Under the pieces are notes generated by a model that saw only the letters and a list, made by a program, of their open reading frames with translations, made no database searches and was not told the DNA's origin. This document shows, piece by piece, positions 15,968 to 24,928 of a DNA stretch of 64,000 nucleotides. The position numbers and the translations under genes are program-made. Origin of the DNA: Macrococcus armenti (GTDB lineage: Bacteria; Bacillota; Bacilli; Staphylococcales; Staphylococcaceae). The DNA lies in the NCBI RefSeq assembly GCF_020097135.1, contig NZ_CP083608.1, positions 62,001 to 126,000 on the forward strand, in the 5' to 3' direction. Within the stretch, counting starts at the first letter, position 1; each line of letters starts with the position of its first letter.

Positions 15968-17362
15968 ATGGGAGATAATCATTTAAAAAGAAGTTTAAGC
16001 TCAAGACAAGTGCAGATGATTGCACTTGGAGGAACGATTGGTGTAGGACTATTTATGGGTGCTTCAAGCACAATTAAATGGACTGGACCGTCAGCGATTT
16101 TAGCGTATTTAGTAGCAGGATTGTTTTTATTTTTAATTATGCGTGCAATGGGAGAATTAGTTTATCTATACCCGACAACAGGATCATTTGCTGATTATGC
16201 ATCTGAATACCTTCACCCAGTAGCTGGATATGTAACAGCTTGGGCGAATATATTCCAGTGGATTGTTGTAGGGATGAGTGAAGTTATTGCAGTAGGACAA
16301 TATATGCAGTTCTGGTGGCCGGAACTACCGAGCTGGATACCAGGTGTTATCGTAATTATTACGTTAGCATTAGCGAACATGGCTTCAGTTAAAGCGTTTG
16401 GAGAGTTTGAATTCTGGTTTGCAATGATTAAGATTGTAACAATTATTTTAATGATTGTAGCAGGTTTAGGTATTATTTTATTTGGATTAGGAAATAACGG
16501 AAACCCAATTGGATTAAGTAACTTAACAGCACACGGTGGTTTCTTCCCGAACGGTTTTACAGGGTTCTTCTTTGCATTATCAATGGTAGTAGGATCATAC
16601 CAAGGTGTGGAATTAATCGGTATTACTGCGGGTGAAACGAAAGACCCACAAAAAAATATTACAAAAGCAGTTAACGGTATTATATGGCGTATTTTAATTT
16701 TCTACATTGGAGCAATCTTTGTTATTGTAACAGTTTATCCATGGGATGAATTAGGTAACGTAGGTAGCCCATTCGTAGCTACGTTTGCTAAAGTCGGAAT
16801 TACAATTGCAGCAGGATTCATTAACTTCGTTGTTATTACTGCTGCGATGTCTGGATGTAACTCAGGTATCTTCAGTTCAAGTCGTATGGTGTTTACGCTT
16901 GCTCAAGAAGGTAAGATGCCAAAATCATTTGCCCGAGTAATGAAAAATGGTGTGCCAGTATACGCGGTTATGATGATTTCTATCGGTATCTTCGTTGGTG
17001 TACTATTAAACATCTTCTTACCAATGTTTATCGATGGCGCAGAAAACATTTTCGTATATGTTTACAGTGCTTCAATTTTACCTGGTATGATTCCTTGGTT
17101 CATGATCTTGTTCAGTCATTTAGCATTTAGAAAGCGTGAACCAGAACTTGCGGCAAATCATCCATTTAAGATGCCATTTGCACCAGTTTCTGATTATTTA
17201 GCGATTGGATTCTTAGTGTTAGTATTAATCGGTATGTTAATTAACGTTGATACGCGTGTATCAGTAATTATCGGAATTATCTTCTTATCAGTGATGGCTG
17301 GTGTGTATTTCTTAAGAGGATTCCATAAGTTAGATGAAGGACGTAAATTTTTAGAGAAGTAG
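15968..17362 (+). CDS. Amino acid permease (APC family, AAT subgroup)
   Basis: 464 residues with 12 predicted transmembrane segments. The start, LKRSLSSRQVQMIALGGTIGVGLFMGASS, contains the APC TM1 motif GGTIGVGLF, and the segment around GELVYLYPTTGSFADYASEY is typical of AAT permeases. It resembles YtnA/AapA-like transporters (proline, D-serine/alanine/glycine, arginine groups), but the substrate cannot be assigned. AAAGGGG precedes ATG 15968. A strong cre site upstream suggests repression by preferred carbon sources. Monocistronic, with a clear terminator. Confidence 0.9.
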   Translation: MGDNHLKRSLSSRQVQMIALGGTIGVGLFMGASSTIKWTGPSAILAYLVAGLFLFLIMRAMGELVYLYPTTGSFADYASEYLHPVAGYVTAWANIFQWIVVGMSEVIAVGQYMQFWWPELPSWIPGVIVIITLALANMASVKAFGEFEFWFAMIKIVTIILMIVAGLGIILFGLGNNGNPIGLSNLTAHGGFFPNGFTGFFFALSMVVGSYQGVELIGITAGETKDPQKNITKAVNGIIWRILIFYIGAIFVIVTVYPWDELGNVGSPFVATFAKVGITIAAGFINFVVITAAMSGCNSGIFSSSRMVFTLAQEGKMPKSFARVMKNGVPVYAVMMISIGIFVGVLLNIFLPMFIDGAENIFVYVYSASILPGMIPWFMILFSHLAFRKREPELAANHPFKMPFAPVSDYLAIGFLVLVLIGMLINVDTRVSVIIGIIFLSVMAGVYFLRGFHKLDEGRKFLEK

Positions 17363-17370
17363 TATGATTG

Positions 17371-17401
17371 AGCCTCTTAACAACTGTTAAGAGGCTTTTT
17401 T
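17371..17401 (+). terminator. Terminator of the permease gene
   Basis: An 11-bp perfect stem (AGCCTCTTAAC with GTTAAGAGGCT) with a 4-base loop is followed by TTTTTT. It begins 9 bases after the stop codon. Confidence 0.92.
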
Positions 17402-17480
17402 ATGTGATAAAAAAGATATACATTGAAGTTAATCTATAATATTATTTATTGTATATGTCTCATAACTATTGGGAGGGTGT

Positions 17481-18512
17481 ATGACTGACCTAATTAATCA
17501 TTTGCAATCATTAGATTTCAAGAATCATGCATGTATCGTATCTAACATGAATCAGCAAAAAGAAATAATCGCTTATTTTAATAAAAAAGATATATGGATA
17601 GAAACTTTTAATACACCTTTTCATGAACGTTTAACAGTAAAAGAACAATTAAAGTTTTATATGAAATGGTACGGCGCAACTTATAATATAGATGATGTTT
17701 TACAATCGCTTAAGTTGCATGAATATAGCAATGTGAAAGTAAAGAAATTAGAGTATGATGAGTATGTGCTGCTAAAGATAGCTTTGGCATATGTGCAAGA
17801 TAATAAGTTTATCATTTTTAAAGGTTTATTACATAATCTAAAAGTAGAAACAGTTGATATCATCTTAAATGCACTTCCGCAATTTGATACAGAACATAAA
17901 GTTCTACATATACTTTCATATCTAGACCATGCGTTATTGCTATCAAATGAAGTTTATCAGGTAAAAAAATCTCAATTAAAACGTTTAGAAGTATATGAGG
18001 ACAGAGAATTATTGAACGAAAGAACCGAAATAAGTAAAAAATCAGAACAATCTGCACAGGTATCAACTAATAACGATGAACTAGATAGTATGAAAAATGA
18101 GTGTATCCCAGAAAATATTTCCCGAGAAATACATTCAAATCTTTCCCGAAGTAACGTATTTAGAATAACTGTCAAAACGGAAGATAAAACGTTATTTATT
18201 AATCCAGAGGATATCAACTATATTGAAGGTGCAGAAGGAAAAGTAAATATTCATTTCAATGGCGAATCATTTAAAGGTGATTATACTTTAAATGAACTGG
18301 AAGAGAAACTAAAGGTATATGGTTTCTATAGATGTCACCGCTCTTACATTATTAACTTACAGAAAGTAACAGAGATGATTACATGGTCGAAGAATTCATA
18401 TTCGATTAAAATAGATGGTTTAGAAAATACTTTCATACCATTATCACGTAACAAAGTGAAAGAAATTCAAGGATATTTTAATAGTCATTCGGTACAGTTC
18501 ACGGAAAATTAA
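17481..18512 (+). CDS. Regulator: degenerate ABC ATPase domain fused to LytTR DNA-binding domain
   Basis: 343 residues. Residues ~50-175 align with the ABC ATPase fold after the Q-loop: LTVKEQLKFYMKWYG, a signature region reduced to KLEYDEYVLLKIALAYV, and a Walker B position reading KFIIFKGLL instead of a Leu-Leu-Asp-Glu core. Walker A is absent, so ATP hydrolysis is unlikely. A charged linker (~180-230) leads to a LytTR domain (VFRITVKTEDKTLFINPEDINYIE to the end; RCHRSYIIN is its hallmark). It is followed by an ABC ATPase and an ABC-2 permease that it probably regulates. GGGAGGG precedes ATG 17481; an in-frame TTG lies 12 bases earlier. Confidence 0.82.
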   Translation: MTDLINHLQSLDFKNHACIVSNMNQQKEIIAYFNKKDIWIETFNTPFHERLTVKEQLKFYMKWYGATYNIDDVLQSLKLHEYSNVKVKKLEYDEYVLLKIALAYVQDNKFIIFKGLLHNLKVETVDIILNALPQFDTEHKVLHILSYLDHALLLSNEVYQVKKSQLKRLEVYEDRELLNERTEISKKSEQSAQVSTNNDELDSMKNECIPENISREIHSNLSRSNVFRITVKTEDKTLFINPEDINYIEGAEGKVNIHFNGESFKGDYTLNELEEKLKVYGFYRCHRSYIINLQKVTEMITWSKNSYSIKIDGLENTFIPLSRNKVKEIQGYFNSHSVQFTEN

Positions 18513-18593
18513 GTACATTTAACATTTACTTTATAGTGCGGAAATCAAGTCTCTAATACAATTTGAGTAACAAATTGATTGGAGGCTATTTTT

Positions 18594-19433
18594 ATGACAC
18601 TTATACAAATGGATGAAGTACTAAAGATGTATGACGGTAAAAAAGCAGTGAATCATTTATCTTTGAATATTAAACAAGGTGAGATATTTGGTCTTCTTGG
18701 CCCAAGTGGATCTGGTAAGACAACGACGATAAAGATGCTAACAGGGGAGACATCTATTACTGAAGGTAGTATTCAAGTATTTCAATATAAAGATAAAGCA
18801 CTTCAGACAGCAGAATTTAGAGAACAAATTGGGATACTTTCAGATAATAGTGCGCTATATGAAAGGCTAACAGTCTTTGATAATTTAAAAATGTTTGCTA
18901 GGCTATATAAGCAATCTTCACATAGAATCGATGAAGTGCTTTCATTTGTACAATTAGAAAATGAGAAGAAAACAGTGGTTAAAAAGTTATCTAAAGGAAT
19001 GCGTCAAAGAATACTGTTGGCGAAAGCACTTATACATCAACCGAAACTATTATTCTTAGATGAACCAACATCAGCGCTAGATCCAAATACGACAAGACAT
19101 ATCCATAAAGGGTTGTTAAAACTAAAAGAAAGTGGTACGACAATTTTCTTAACAACACATGATATGGATGAAGCAGAAAGCTTATGTGACCGAATTGCAT
19201 TGATTAATAATGGTACGCTTATCGCTCTAGATACACCAGATAATTTAAAGTATCAACATTCAGATCATACAATTACAGTGGAAATGAATAATTTAGAGAA
19301 GAAAAGAGTTCATAAAGAAGACGTCGTAAAGATTACAGACTTACTAAATTCGAAACAAGTGAAACGTATTTATACGAACGAACCGACATTAGGAGAAGTA
19401 TTTATAAAAGTAACTGGAAAGGAGCTTGTTTAA
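18594..19433 (+). CDS. ABC transporter ATP-binding protein (drug/peptide exporter type)
   Basis: 279 residues with an intact ABC ATPase: Walker A GPSGSGKTT (~36-44), the signature LSKGMRQR (~130), Walker B LLFLDEPTSALDP and the H-loop TTHDMDEAE. It powers the ABC-2 permease encoded one base downstream. GGAGG precedes ATG 18594; the TTG five codons earlier overlaps the ribosome site. Exporters of this CcmA/DrrA class move antibiotics, lipids or peptides; the substrate is unknown. The regulator upstream carries a degenerate copy of the same fold. Confidence 0.9.
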   Translation: MTLIQMDEVLKMYDGKKAVNHLSLNIKQGEIFGLLGPSGSGKTTTIKMLTGETSITEGSIQVFQYKDKALQTAEFREQIGILSDNSALYERLTVFDNLKMFARLYKQSSHRIDEVLSFVQLENEKKTVVKKLSKGMRQRILLAKALIHQPKLLFLDEPTSALDPNTTRHIHKGLLKLKESGTTIFLTTHDMDEAESLCDRIALINNGTLIALDTPDNLKYQHSDHTITVEMNNLEKKRVHKEDVVKITDLLNSKQVKRIYTNEPTLGEVFIKVTGKELV

Positions 19434-19434
19434 G

Positions 19435-20127
19435 ATGAAGATGAATAGAGTGATGGCAATTGCAGAGAAAGATTTCAAAGAATTTATGAGAAATATGATG
19501 TTACTTACAATGCCGATATTACCAGTTGCAATGGCATTTCTATTTACAGCTACTCCATTACCTGAAAGTGAAAAAATGGATATGGTACTTTCAGTCCTTG
19601 CGATGAGTTTTGTTGCAGTATTAACAGGGTCATTAATGACGATGATTGCTGAAGAAAAAGAGAAACACACATTGAGAGGTTTAATAAACTCTCCCGCATC
19701 AATGATGGAAGTATTTTTTGGAAAGAGTCTTGTAGTAACAATTATATTATTAGTGACAATTTCAGTAGTGTTGTTTATATTTAAAATTAATATATTTGCG
19801 AATATATGGATGGTTGTTGGATTTATATTATTATATATATTCTATTTATTGCTCGGGTCACTAATTGGTTTGCACGTAAAATCAGTATCTGAAACAAGCC
19901 TATATTTCGTCCCTGTTCTATTTATCTTTGGAATGAATACAACAATCGCTAATATTGGCATTAAGAAAGATAACATCCTTATTAAATTAAATGAATACAT
20001 GCCGATGATGCAATATTCCAAGTTAGAGCAATCGGGAGATATTATCCATCTTATTATTATTGCTGTATGGTTAATAGTAACTTTTATATGTACTTATCTG
20101 CTGTACAGAAAAAGTTCAATTGATTAA
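19435..20127 (+). CDS. ABC-2 type transporter permease
   Basis: 230 residues with six hydrophobic segments in the ABC-2 membrane arrangement: a cytoplasmic N-terminal helix (MNRVMAIAEKDFKEFMRN), TM1 immediately after it, and paired helices near the end. It works with the ATPase just upstream (gap of one base; AAGGAG inside the ATPase 3' end). ATG 19435 is the best-spaced start. Substrate unknown. An imperfect terminator follows. Confidence 0.87.
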   Translation: MKMNRVMAIAEKDFKEFMRNMMLLTMPILPVAMAFLFTATPLPESEKMDMVLSVLAMSFVAVLTGSLMTMIAEEKEKHTLRGLINSPASMMEVFFGKSLVVTIILLVTISVVLFIFKINIFANIWMVVGFILLYIFYLLLGSLIGLHVKSVSETSLYFVPVLFIFGMNTTIANIGIKKDNILIKLNEYMPMMQYSKLEQSGDIIHLIIIAVWLIVTFICTYLLYRKSSID

Positions 20128-20194
20128 GAAACAATACTTATAAGATGCATCCAGAGAAGAAGAAATCAATAATTGATAATAGAAATATTATATT

Positions 20195-20230
20195 GAAGAA
20201 CAGCCATTACTTGGTTGAACTTCTTTTTTT
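20195..20230 (+). terminator. Imperfect terminator of the LytTR-ABC operon
   Basis: GAAGAACAGCC (20195-20205) and GGTTGAACTTC (20213-20223) pair at 8 of 11 positions, and a run of seven Ts follows. It is the only candidate close to the permease stop. The rest of the 312-base gap 20128-20439 holds a second, stronger hairpin and no gene. Confidence 0.5.
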
Positions 20231-20365
20231 AATAATTCTTCAGAGCAGTTGATGGTATTTGATAATAAATAGTCGAAAACAGAAATATTTCCCCTGAAAT
20301 AATTTTATGTATGACCTAGATATCAAAACTAATTGCTTAGTAATAAATAACTACTCAAATAAAAG

Positions 20366-20404
20366 AGCAGGATGAGTGCAAAATTATTTTGCATCTATCC
20401 TGCT
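20366..20404. terminator. Long hairpin between convergent genes
   Basis: AGCAGGAT pairs with ATCCTGCT, and inside it GCAAAAT pairs with ATTTTGC, with a partly paired internal loop. T-rich flanks occur on both sides. It probably terminates the FMN-binding protein gene on the minus strand and may back up the ABC operon. Confidence 0.75.
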
Positions 20405-20439
20405 TTAATATATTGATTAAACAATTACTCTGACCGTTA

Positions 20440-20922
20440 CTATTTTAAATCTAATGATTCATTAATTGAACTGTCTTTGTTACTTCCTTTATCATTAGAG
20501 ACTAATGATTTAATACCTTCAATAACAGTTTTAACTGATTCATCTGTTGCCCAATACTCTGCTGATTTAGGAACGACTTTAATTAGAACAACATTCGGAT
20601 CTTCCAGTTTTATCTTTAAGAATGCTTCAATCCCTTTATTCCAGTACTGTTTGATTTTTTCGTTGTCGTTAATGATAAAGGCATTACCGGCAATAGATAC
20701 ATAACCTTTCTTAGCAAATGATAAGTTAACTCGATTATCTTTTTCGATTTCTTCAGTTTTTTCAGTGCGTGTTGACATAAACCAAATATCACCGCTGTCA
20801 TCTACATCCTGATAACTCATAGGTCGTGAAACGAGTTTATTATCTTGAATTGTTGTCATCATTGCAATATCATTTTTCTCTAATAGTTCAAATAATTTAT
20901 CATAGCTTTCCTTTTGATTCAT
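20440..20922 (-). CDS. Pyridoxamine 5'-phosphate oxidase family (general stress protein 26-like)
   Basis: 160 residues with a split-barrel FMN-binding fold: the sequence begins with a short helix (YDKLFELLEKNDIAMMTT), then VSRPMSYQDVDDSGDIWFMSTRTEKTEEIEKDNRVNLSFAKKGYVSIAGNA, which is typical of the GSP26 subgroup. Members bind FMN or FAD and are linked to stress responses; the reaction is not known. I chose ATG 20922 because GGAGG stands 7 bases upstream; the longer TTG frame has none. The C-terminus is Asp/Ser/Lys-rich and probably disordered. Confidence 0.87.
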   Translation of the reverse strand: MNQKESYDKLFELLEKNDIAMMTTIQDNKLVSRPMSYQDVDDSGDIWFMSTRTEKTEEIEKDNRVNLSFAKKGYVSIAGNAFIINDNEKIKQYWNKGIEAFLKIKLEDPNVVLIKVVPKSAEYWATDESVKTVIEGIKSLVSNDKGSNKDSSINESLDLK

Positions 20923-20997
20923 ATTATCGCCTCCATATTCTTTATATATTATAATTACCCTACATATTAATGATTTATGCATAGGAAGAGGTTAAAT

Positions 20998-21168
20998 ATG
21001 GAAAAATAATTTGTAACGATTGATGACATTGTTGAGATGGGAGTACCTTATCCAACATTTTCAATGTGGATGACAAATGGTTTAATTAAAGTTGCATATC
21101 AATCTAAGACAGAACGTTATTTCTGGAGATCAGAGGTTGAGACGTTAAAAAGTAAGTATAAATACTAA
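20998..21168 (+). pseudogene. Small winged-helix/HTH protein with TAA at codon 4
   Basis: From ATG 20998 (AGAGG upstream) the frame reads Met-Glu-Lys-stop and then continues open for 52 codons. The continuation looks like a small DNA-binding domain, FVTIDDIVEMGVPYPTFSMW followed by TERYFWRSEVETLKSKYKY, reminiscent of excisionase/MerR-like helix-turn-helix proteins. A single base change at 21007 would restore a 56-residue protein. Alternatives are initiation at a non-canonical codon after the stop, stop readthrough, or a sequencing error. Confidence 0.6.
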
Positions 21169-21269
21169 ATATTCAGAATAATCTATAAATAGCTATTGCC
21201 ATACGATAATAGTGAATATATAATTAAGAAGTGTATTGATTCACTATTTTGATGTAAGGGGATGAGTGT

Positions 21270-22835
21270 ATGGAAGGGATAGTTAGTTTTTTAAATGAAA
21301 TTGTCTGGAGTAAACCATTAGTATATGGATTATTAATAACAGGAATATCGTTTTCTTTATTAATGAAATTTTTCCAAGTAAGACATCTCAAAGAAATGAT
21401 CAGATTAATGTTTCAAGGGGAAAAATCACCTACAGGTATCTCAAGTTTCCAGGCGATTGCGTTATCGCTTGCAGGTCGCGTAGGAACTGGTAACATTGTC
21501 GGAGTATCAACAGCGGTATATATCGGTGGTCCAGGTGCTGTATTCTGGATGTGGATGACCGCATTTTTAGGTGCGAGTTCAGCGTTTATTGAGTCTACGC
21601 TAGCGCAAATTTATAAACGTGAAATTAATGGGGAGTATCGCGGTGGACCAGCTTACTATATAGAATCAGGTATGAAAGGTGGATTTGCAAAAGGGTACGC
21701 TGCATTGTTTGCGGTACTTGCAATTATTTCTACAGCGTTACTTTTACCGGGTATTCAGTCGAATGCGATTGCGAGTTCAATGAAGAACGCATTTGGTGTT
21801 GAAGGATGGATTATCGGGGTAGTGCTTGCGATTGTTTTAGCTTTAATCATATTTGGTGGGGTACGCTGGATCGCTTCAGTAGCAACAGCAGTAGTACCAT
21901 TTATGGCGATATTATATATTTTACTCGCAGTAGTGATTATCGTAATTAATTTTGATAAAGTACCTGGATTAATTGCATTGATTATTAAATCAGCATTTAA
22001 TATGGAATCGGCATTTGGTGGAATTCTAGGTGCGATGATTGAAATCGGAGTAAAACGTGGTCTTTATTCAAATGAAGCAGGACAAGGTACAGGTCCGCAT
22101 CCTGCAGCAGCTGCAGAAGTTTCACATCCTGCTAAACAAGGATTAGTTCAGTCATTCTCTGTATATGTCGATACATTGTTTGTTTGTACAGCAACAGCGT
22201 TAATTATTTTATTATCAGGAACGTTCAATACGACAGATGGTACGATGAAAGGCGATATGCCAAACTTAATTAAAGATGGTGGTATATACGCAGTTAATGC
22301 AGATGGCGTGAAAGACTACTCAGGAACTGCAATGTATGTTCAGGCGGGTATTGATAAAGCATTCCATGGAAGTGGCTATCAGTTTGATCCGGCATATTCA
22401 GGCATTGGTTCATATTTCGTAGCAATTGCATTATTCTTCTTTGCGTTTACGACGATATTAGCATATGCATATATCGCAGAAACAAATGTATCTTATTTAA
22501 CGAAGAATAGTAGCGTGTCTTTGAATAAGTTTTTAATAAACGTTGCACGTTTAATTATTGTTGGCGCTACATTCTATGGTGCTATAAAAACAGCGGATGT
22601 TGCGTGGGCAATGGGTGACTTAGGTGTAGGATTGATGGCATGGTGTAATATTATCGCAATATGGATTCTGCACAAACCTGCATTACGTGCGCTTAAGGAT
22701 TTTGAGAGACAGAAGAAAGAGAAAGGGTCAGGGAAATATGCGATATATCAACCAGATCCAAACGAACTACCGAATGCAAAATTCTGGTTAGAAGATTATC
22801 CAAAGCGTTTACGAGAAGAGAATATAGAAGGTTAG
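21270..22835 (+). CDS. Alanine/glycine:cation symporter family protein (AGCS)
   Basis: 521 residues with about 11 transmembrane segments. Family hallmarks are the early LAGRVGTGNIVGVSTAVYIGGPGAVFWMW segment and GVKRGLYSNEAGQGTGPHPAAAAEVSHPAKQGLVQ. It imports a small neutral amino acid with sodium; members transport alanine, glycine or glutamine (S. aureus AlsT is a glutamine transporter). An insertion at ~325-370 makes it slightly longer than AlsT. AGGGG precedes ATG 21270. Monocistronic, with a strong terminator. Confidence 0.92.
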   Translation: MEGIVSFLNEIVWSKPLVYGLLITGISFSLLMKFFQVRHLKEMIRLMFQGEKSPTGISSFQAIALSLAGRVGTGNIVGVSTAVYIGGPGAVFWMWMTAFLGASSAFIESTLAQIYKREINGEYRGGPAYYIESGMKGGFAKGYAALFAVLAIISTALLLPGIQSNAIASSMKNAFGVEGWIIGVVLAIVLALIIFGGVRWIASVATAVVPFMAILYILLAVVIIVINFDKVPGLIALIIKSAFNMESAFGGILGAMIEIGVKRGLYSNEAGQGTGPHPAAAAEVSHPAKQGLVQSFSVYVDTLFVCTATALIILLSGTFNTTDGTMKGDMPNLIKDGGIYAVNADGVKDYSGTAMYVQAGIDKAFHGSGYQFDPAYSGIGSYFVAIALFFFAFTTILAYAYIAETNVSYLTKNSSVSLNKFLINVARLIIVGATFYGAIKTADVAWAMGDLGVGLMAWCNIIAIWILHKPALRALKDFERQKKEKGSGKYAIYQPDPNELPNAKFWLEDYPKRLREENIEG

Positions 22836-22840
22836 TCATT

Positions 22841-22869
22841 AAAGAGGGCAATGTAGCCCTCTTTTTTAT
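22841..22869 (+). terminator. Terminator of the AGCS gene
   Basis: AAAGAGGGC pairs with GCCCTCTTT around a 6-base loop, and Ts follow. It starts 5 bases past the stop codon. Confidence 0.92.
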
Positions 22870-22913
22870 TTTGGATAAATATAAATAAAATTGCATCATT
22901 AATTAATTAAATA

Positions 22914-22942
22914 TTGACAATATTCTGACAAATAAATAAAAT
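22914..22942 (+). promoter_or_regulatory. Promoter of the DUF485-SSS symporter operon
   Basis: TTGACA (22914-22919), a 17-base spacer and TAAAAT (22937-22942) form a consensus-like vegetative promoter 45 bases before the first start codon. Confidence 0.7.
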
Positions 22943-22987
22943 GAAATAGGGTGAACAATTTACACAAATAGATACAAAGGGGATGGA

Positions 22988-23299
22988 ATGATGAAACAAT
23001 ATGATTACAATGCGATTGCAAATGATGAAAAGTTCAAGCAATTACAGAAATCGAGAAAGTCATTTATTTTTCCGATTTCACTGTTTTTTATTGTAGCAAC
23101 TGTGCTCTTTCCGATTCTAACTGGGTATACGACAATATTAAACAATGAGGCATTCTGGAATATTTCATGGGCGTGGGTATATGCATTCTTATTGTTCGTG
23201 ATGGTTTGGACTTTAGTAACAATATATATGAAAAAAGCAAAGCAATTCGATTTAGAATCTGAACGTATCATACAAGAATATCGTCAGGAGGATGAATAA
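22988..23299 (+). CDS. DUF485 membrane protein
   Basis: 103 residues with two transmembrane helices (about 29-50 and 62-84) and charged termini. DUF485 proteins are almost always encoded directly upstream of an SSS-family acetate/monocarboxylate symporter, as here, and are thought to be an accessory subunit (YjcH beside ActP in E. coli). AAGGGG precedes the tandem ATGs at 22988/22991. The stop codon abuts the symporter ATG. Confidence 0.88.
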   Translation: MMKQYDYNAIANDEKFKQLQKSRKSFIFPISLFFIVATVLFPILTGYTTILNNEAFWNISWAWVYAFLLFVMVWTLVTIYMKKAKQFDLESERIIQEYRQEDE

Positions 23300-24847
23300 A
23301 TGAATGCTACTGTAATTATTATGTTTTTAGTTTTTGTAAGTTTAACGTTACTCATTACATATTTTGCGTCTAAGAGAACAAATTCTGCAGAAGACTTTTA
23401 TACAGCAGGCGGAGGCCTTACAGGGTGGCAGAATGGTCTAGCGATTGCTGGTGATTATTTATCTGCTGCGAGTTTTTTAGGAATAGCAGGTGCGATTGCT
23501 TTATGGGGATTTGATGGATTCTTTTATAGTATCGGCTATTTAACGGCATATTTGATTGTACTGTATATTGTGGCAGAACCGTTAAGAAACTTAGGGAAGT
23601 ACACATTAGCTGATATGATTGCTGCGCGTTTTGAACTGAAGAAAGTGCGTGCGACAGCAGCGGTTTCTTCGATTACGATTGTCATTTTTTATATGTTAGC
23701 ACAGCTCGTTGGCGCAGGGGCACTCATTCAGTTATTATTTCATATCCCATATACATGGGCAGTAATCATTGTAGGGATTATGATGACGATTTATGTATTG
23801 TTTGGTGGAATGACGGCTACGAGCTGGGTGCAGATGGTCAAAGCTGTTCTTTTAATGATAGGTACAATTATTATTTCATTTTTAGTATTGAAACATTTTA
23901 ATTTTAGTATCATAAATATGTTTGGTGCGATGAAGGAAATTAATGCACCAGAACTAAAAGGTGAGTATATTAATCCTGGGTCTCAAGGTAAATCGCCTTT
24001 AGATAATATTTCATTAATTGTCGCGTTATTATTTGGAACTGCAGGATTACCACATATATTGATGCGTTTCTTTACAGTAAGTGATGCGAAGACTGCTAGA
24101 TCTTCAGTAATGTGGGCGACATGGATTATCGGCATTTTTTATATTCTTACGATCTTTTTAGGATTTGGAGCAGCAAGCTTGCTATCAAGAGCGGAAATCA
24201 TTAATGCAAACCCGGCAGGTAATATGGCAGCGCCACTTCTTGCAGAAAAGTTAGGTGGGGACGTGCTGATGTCGTTCGTATGTGCTGTTGCATTTGCAAC
24301 GATATTAGCGGTAGTAGCAGGACTTGTGCTATCTGGCGCTTCTGCATTTGCACATGATATTTACGGTGAGATTATTAAGAAGGGAAACATATCAGAACGT
24401 GAACAGATGAAAGCTGCTAAGATTGCATCACTCGCAGTGTCAGTTTTATCGATATTGCTTGCGTTATTCGCACAGAACATGAACGTTGCGTTCTTAGTGT
24501 CATTAGCATTTTGTGTTGCAGCAAGTGCGAACTTGCCTGTTATTGTATTTACAATCTTCTGGAAGAGGTTTAATACACAAGGTGCGATTGCAGGATTATT
24601 AACGGGGTTAATAACATCATTAGTACTAGTAATATTAAGCCCGAATGTAATGAATCCAGAGGGGACTGCGTTTATTACAGCGAACCCGATATTCCCATTA
24701 GCAAATCCTGCAATAATATCGGTGCCGGCAGGTTTCATCGGAGCATTTTTAGGGACATATTTAGGAAAAACTGAATCTGAAGATAAATTTAGAGAAGTAG
24801 AAGTGAAATCTGTAACAGGTATCGCACATTCTGAAGTGACACATTAG
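23300..24847 (+). CDS. Sodium:solute symporter, ActP-like (acetate/monocarboxylate)
   Basis: 515 residues with about 13 transmembrane segments and the SSS LeuT fold. The N-terminal SAEDFYTAGGGLTGWQNGLAIAGDYLSAASFLG and the signature near GTAGLPHILMRFFTVSDAKTARSS are typical of the ActP/MctC subgroup, which imports acetate, pyruvate or other short monocarboxylates with sodium or protons. It starts on the base after the DUF485 stop, so the two are co-translated. GGAGG lies inside the DUF485 3' end. A repeated terminator-like element follows. Confidence 0.92.
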   Translation: MNATVIIMFLVFVSLTLLITYFASKRTNSAEDFYTAGGGLTGWQNGLAIAGDYLSAASFLGIAGAIALWGFDGFFYSIGYLTAYLIVLYIVAEPLRNLGKYTLADMIAARFELKKVRATAAVSSITIVIFYMLAQLVGAGALIQLLFHIPYTWAVIIVGIMMTIYVLFGGMTATSWVQMVKAVLLMIGTIIISFLVLKHFNFSIINMFGAMKEINAPELKGEYINPGSQGKSPLDNISLIVALLFGTAGLPHILMRFFTVSDAKTARSSVMWATWIIGIFYILTIFLGFGAASLLSRAEIINANPAGNMAAPLLAEKLGGDVLMSFVCAVAFATILAVVAGLVLSGASAFAHDIYGEIIKKGNISEREQMKAAKIASLAVSVLSILLALFAQNMNVAFLVSLAFCVAASANLPVIVFTIFWKRFNTQGAIAGLLTGLITSLVLVILSPNVMNPEGTAFITANPIFPLANPAIISVPAGFIGAFLGTYLGKTESEDKFREVEVKSVTGIAHSEVTH

Positions 24848-24849
24848 GA

Positions 24850-24918
24850 GTGAATTTGACGGTGTGCCAATTTCGCGGCAGAAAAAGAGGGTGAATTTGG
24901 CGCCGTGCCAATTTCACC
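24850..24918. repeat. Tandem hairpin repeat / terminator after the SSS symporter
   Basis: Two 25-base units (24850-24874 and 24891-24915) are identical at 22 positions and spaced 41 bases apart. The second unit, with flanking GAGGG and CCCTC, folds into a 15-bp stem with one mismatch and probably terminates both converging operons. The first unit is a weaker version, as if the terminator had been duplicated. Confidence 0.75.
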
Positions 24919-24928
24919 CTCAAATATT

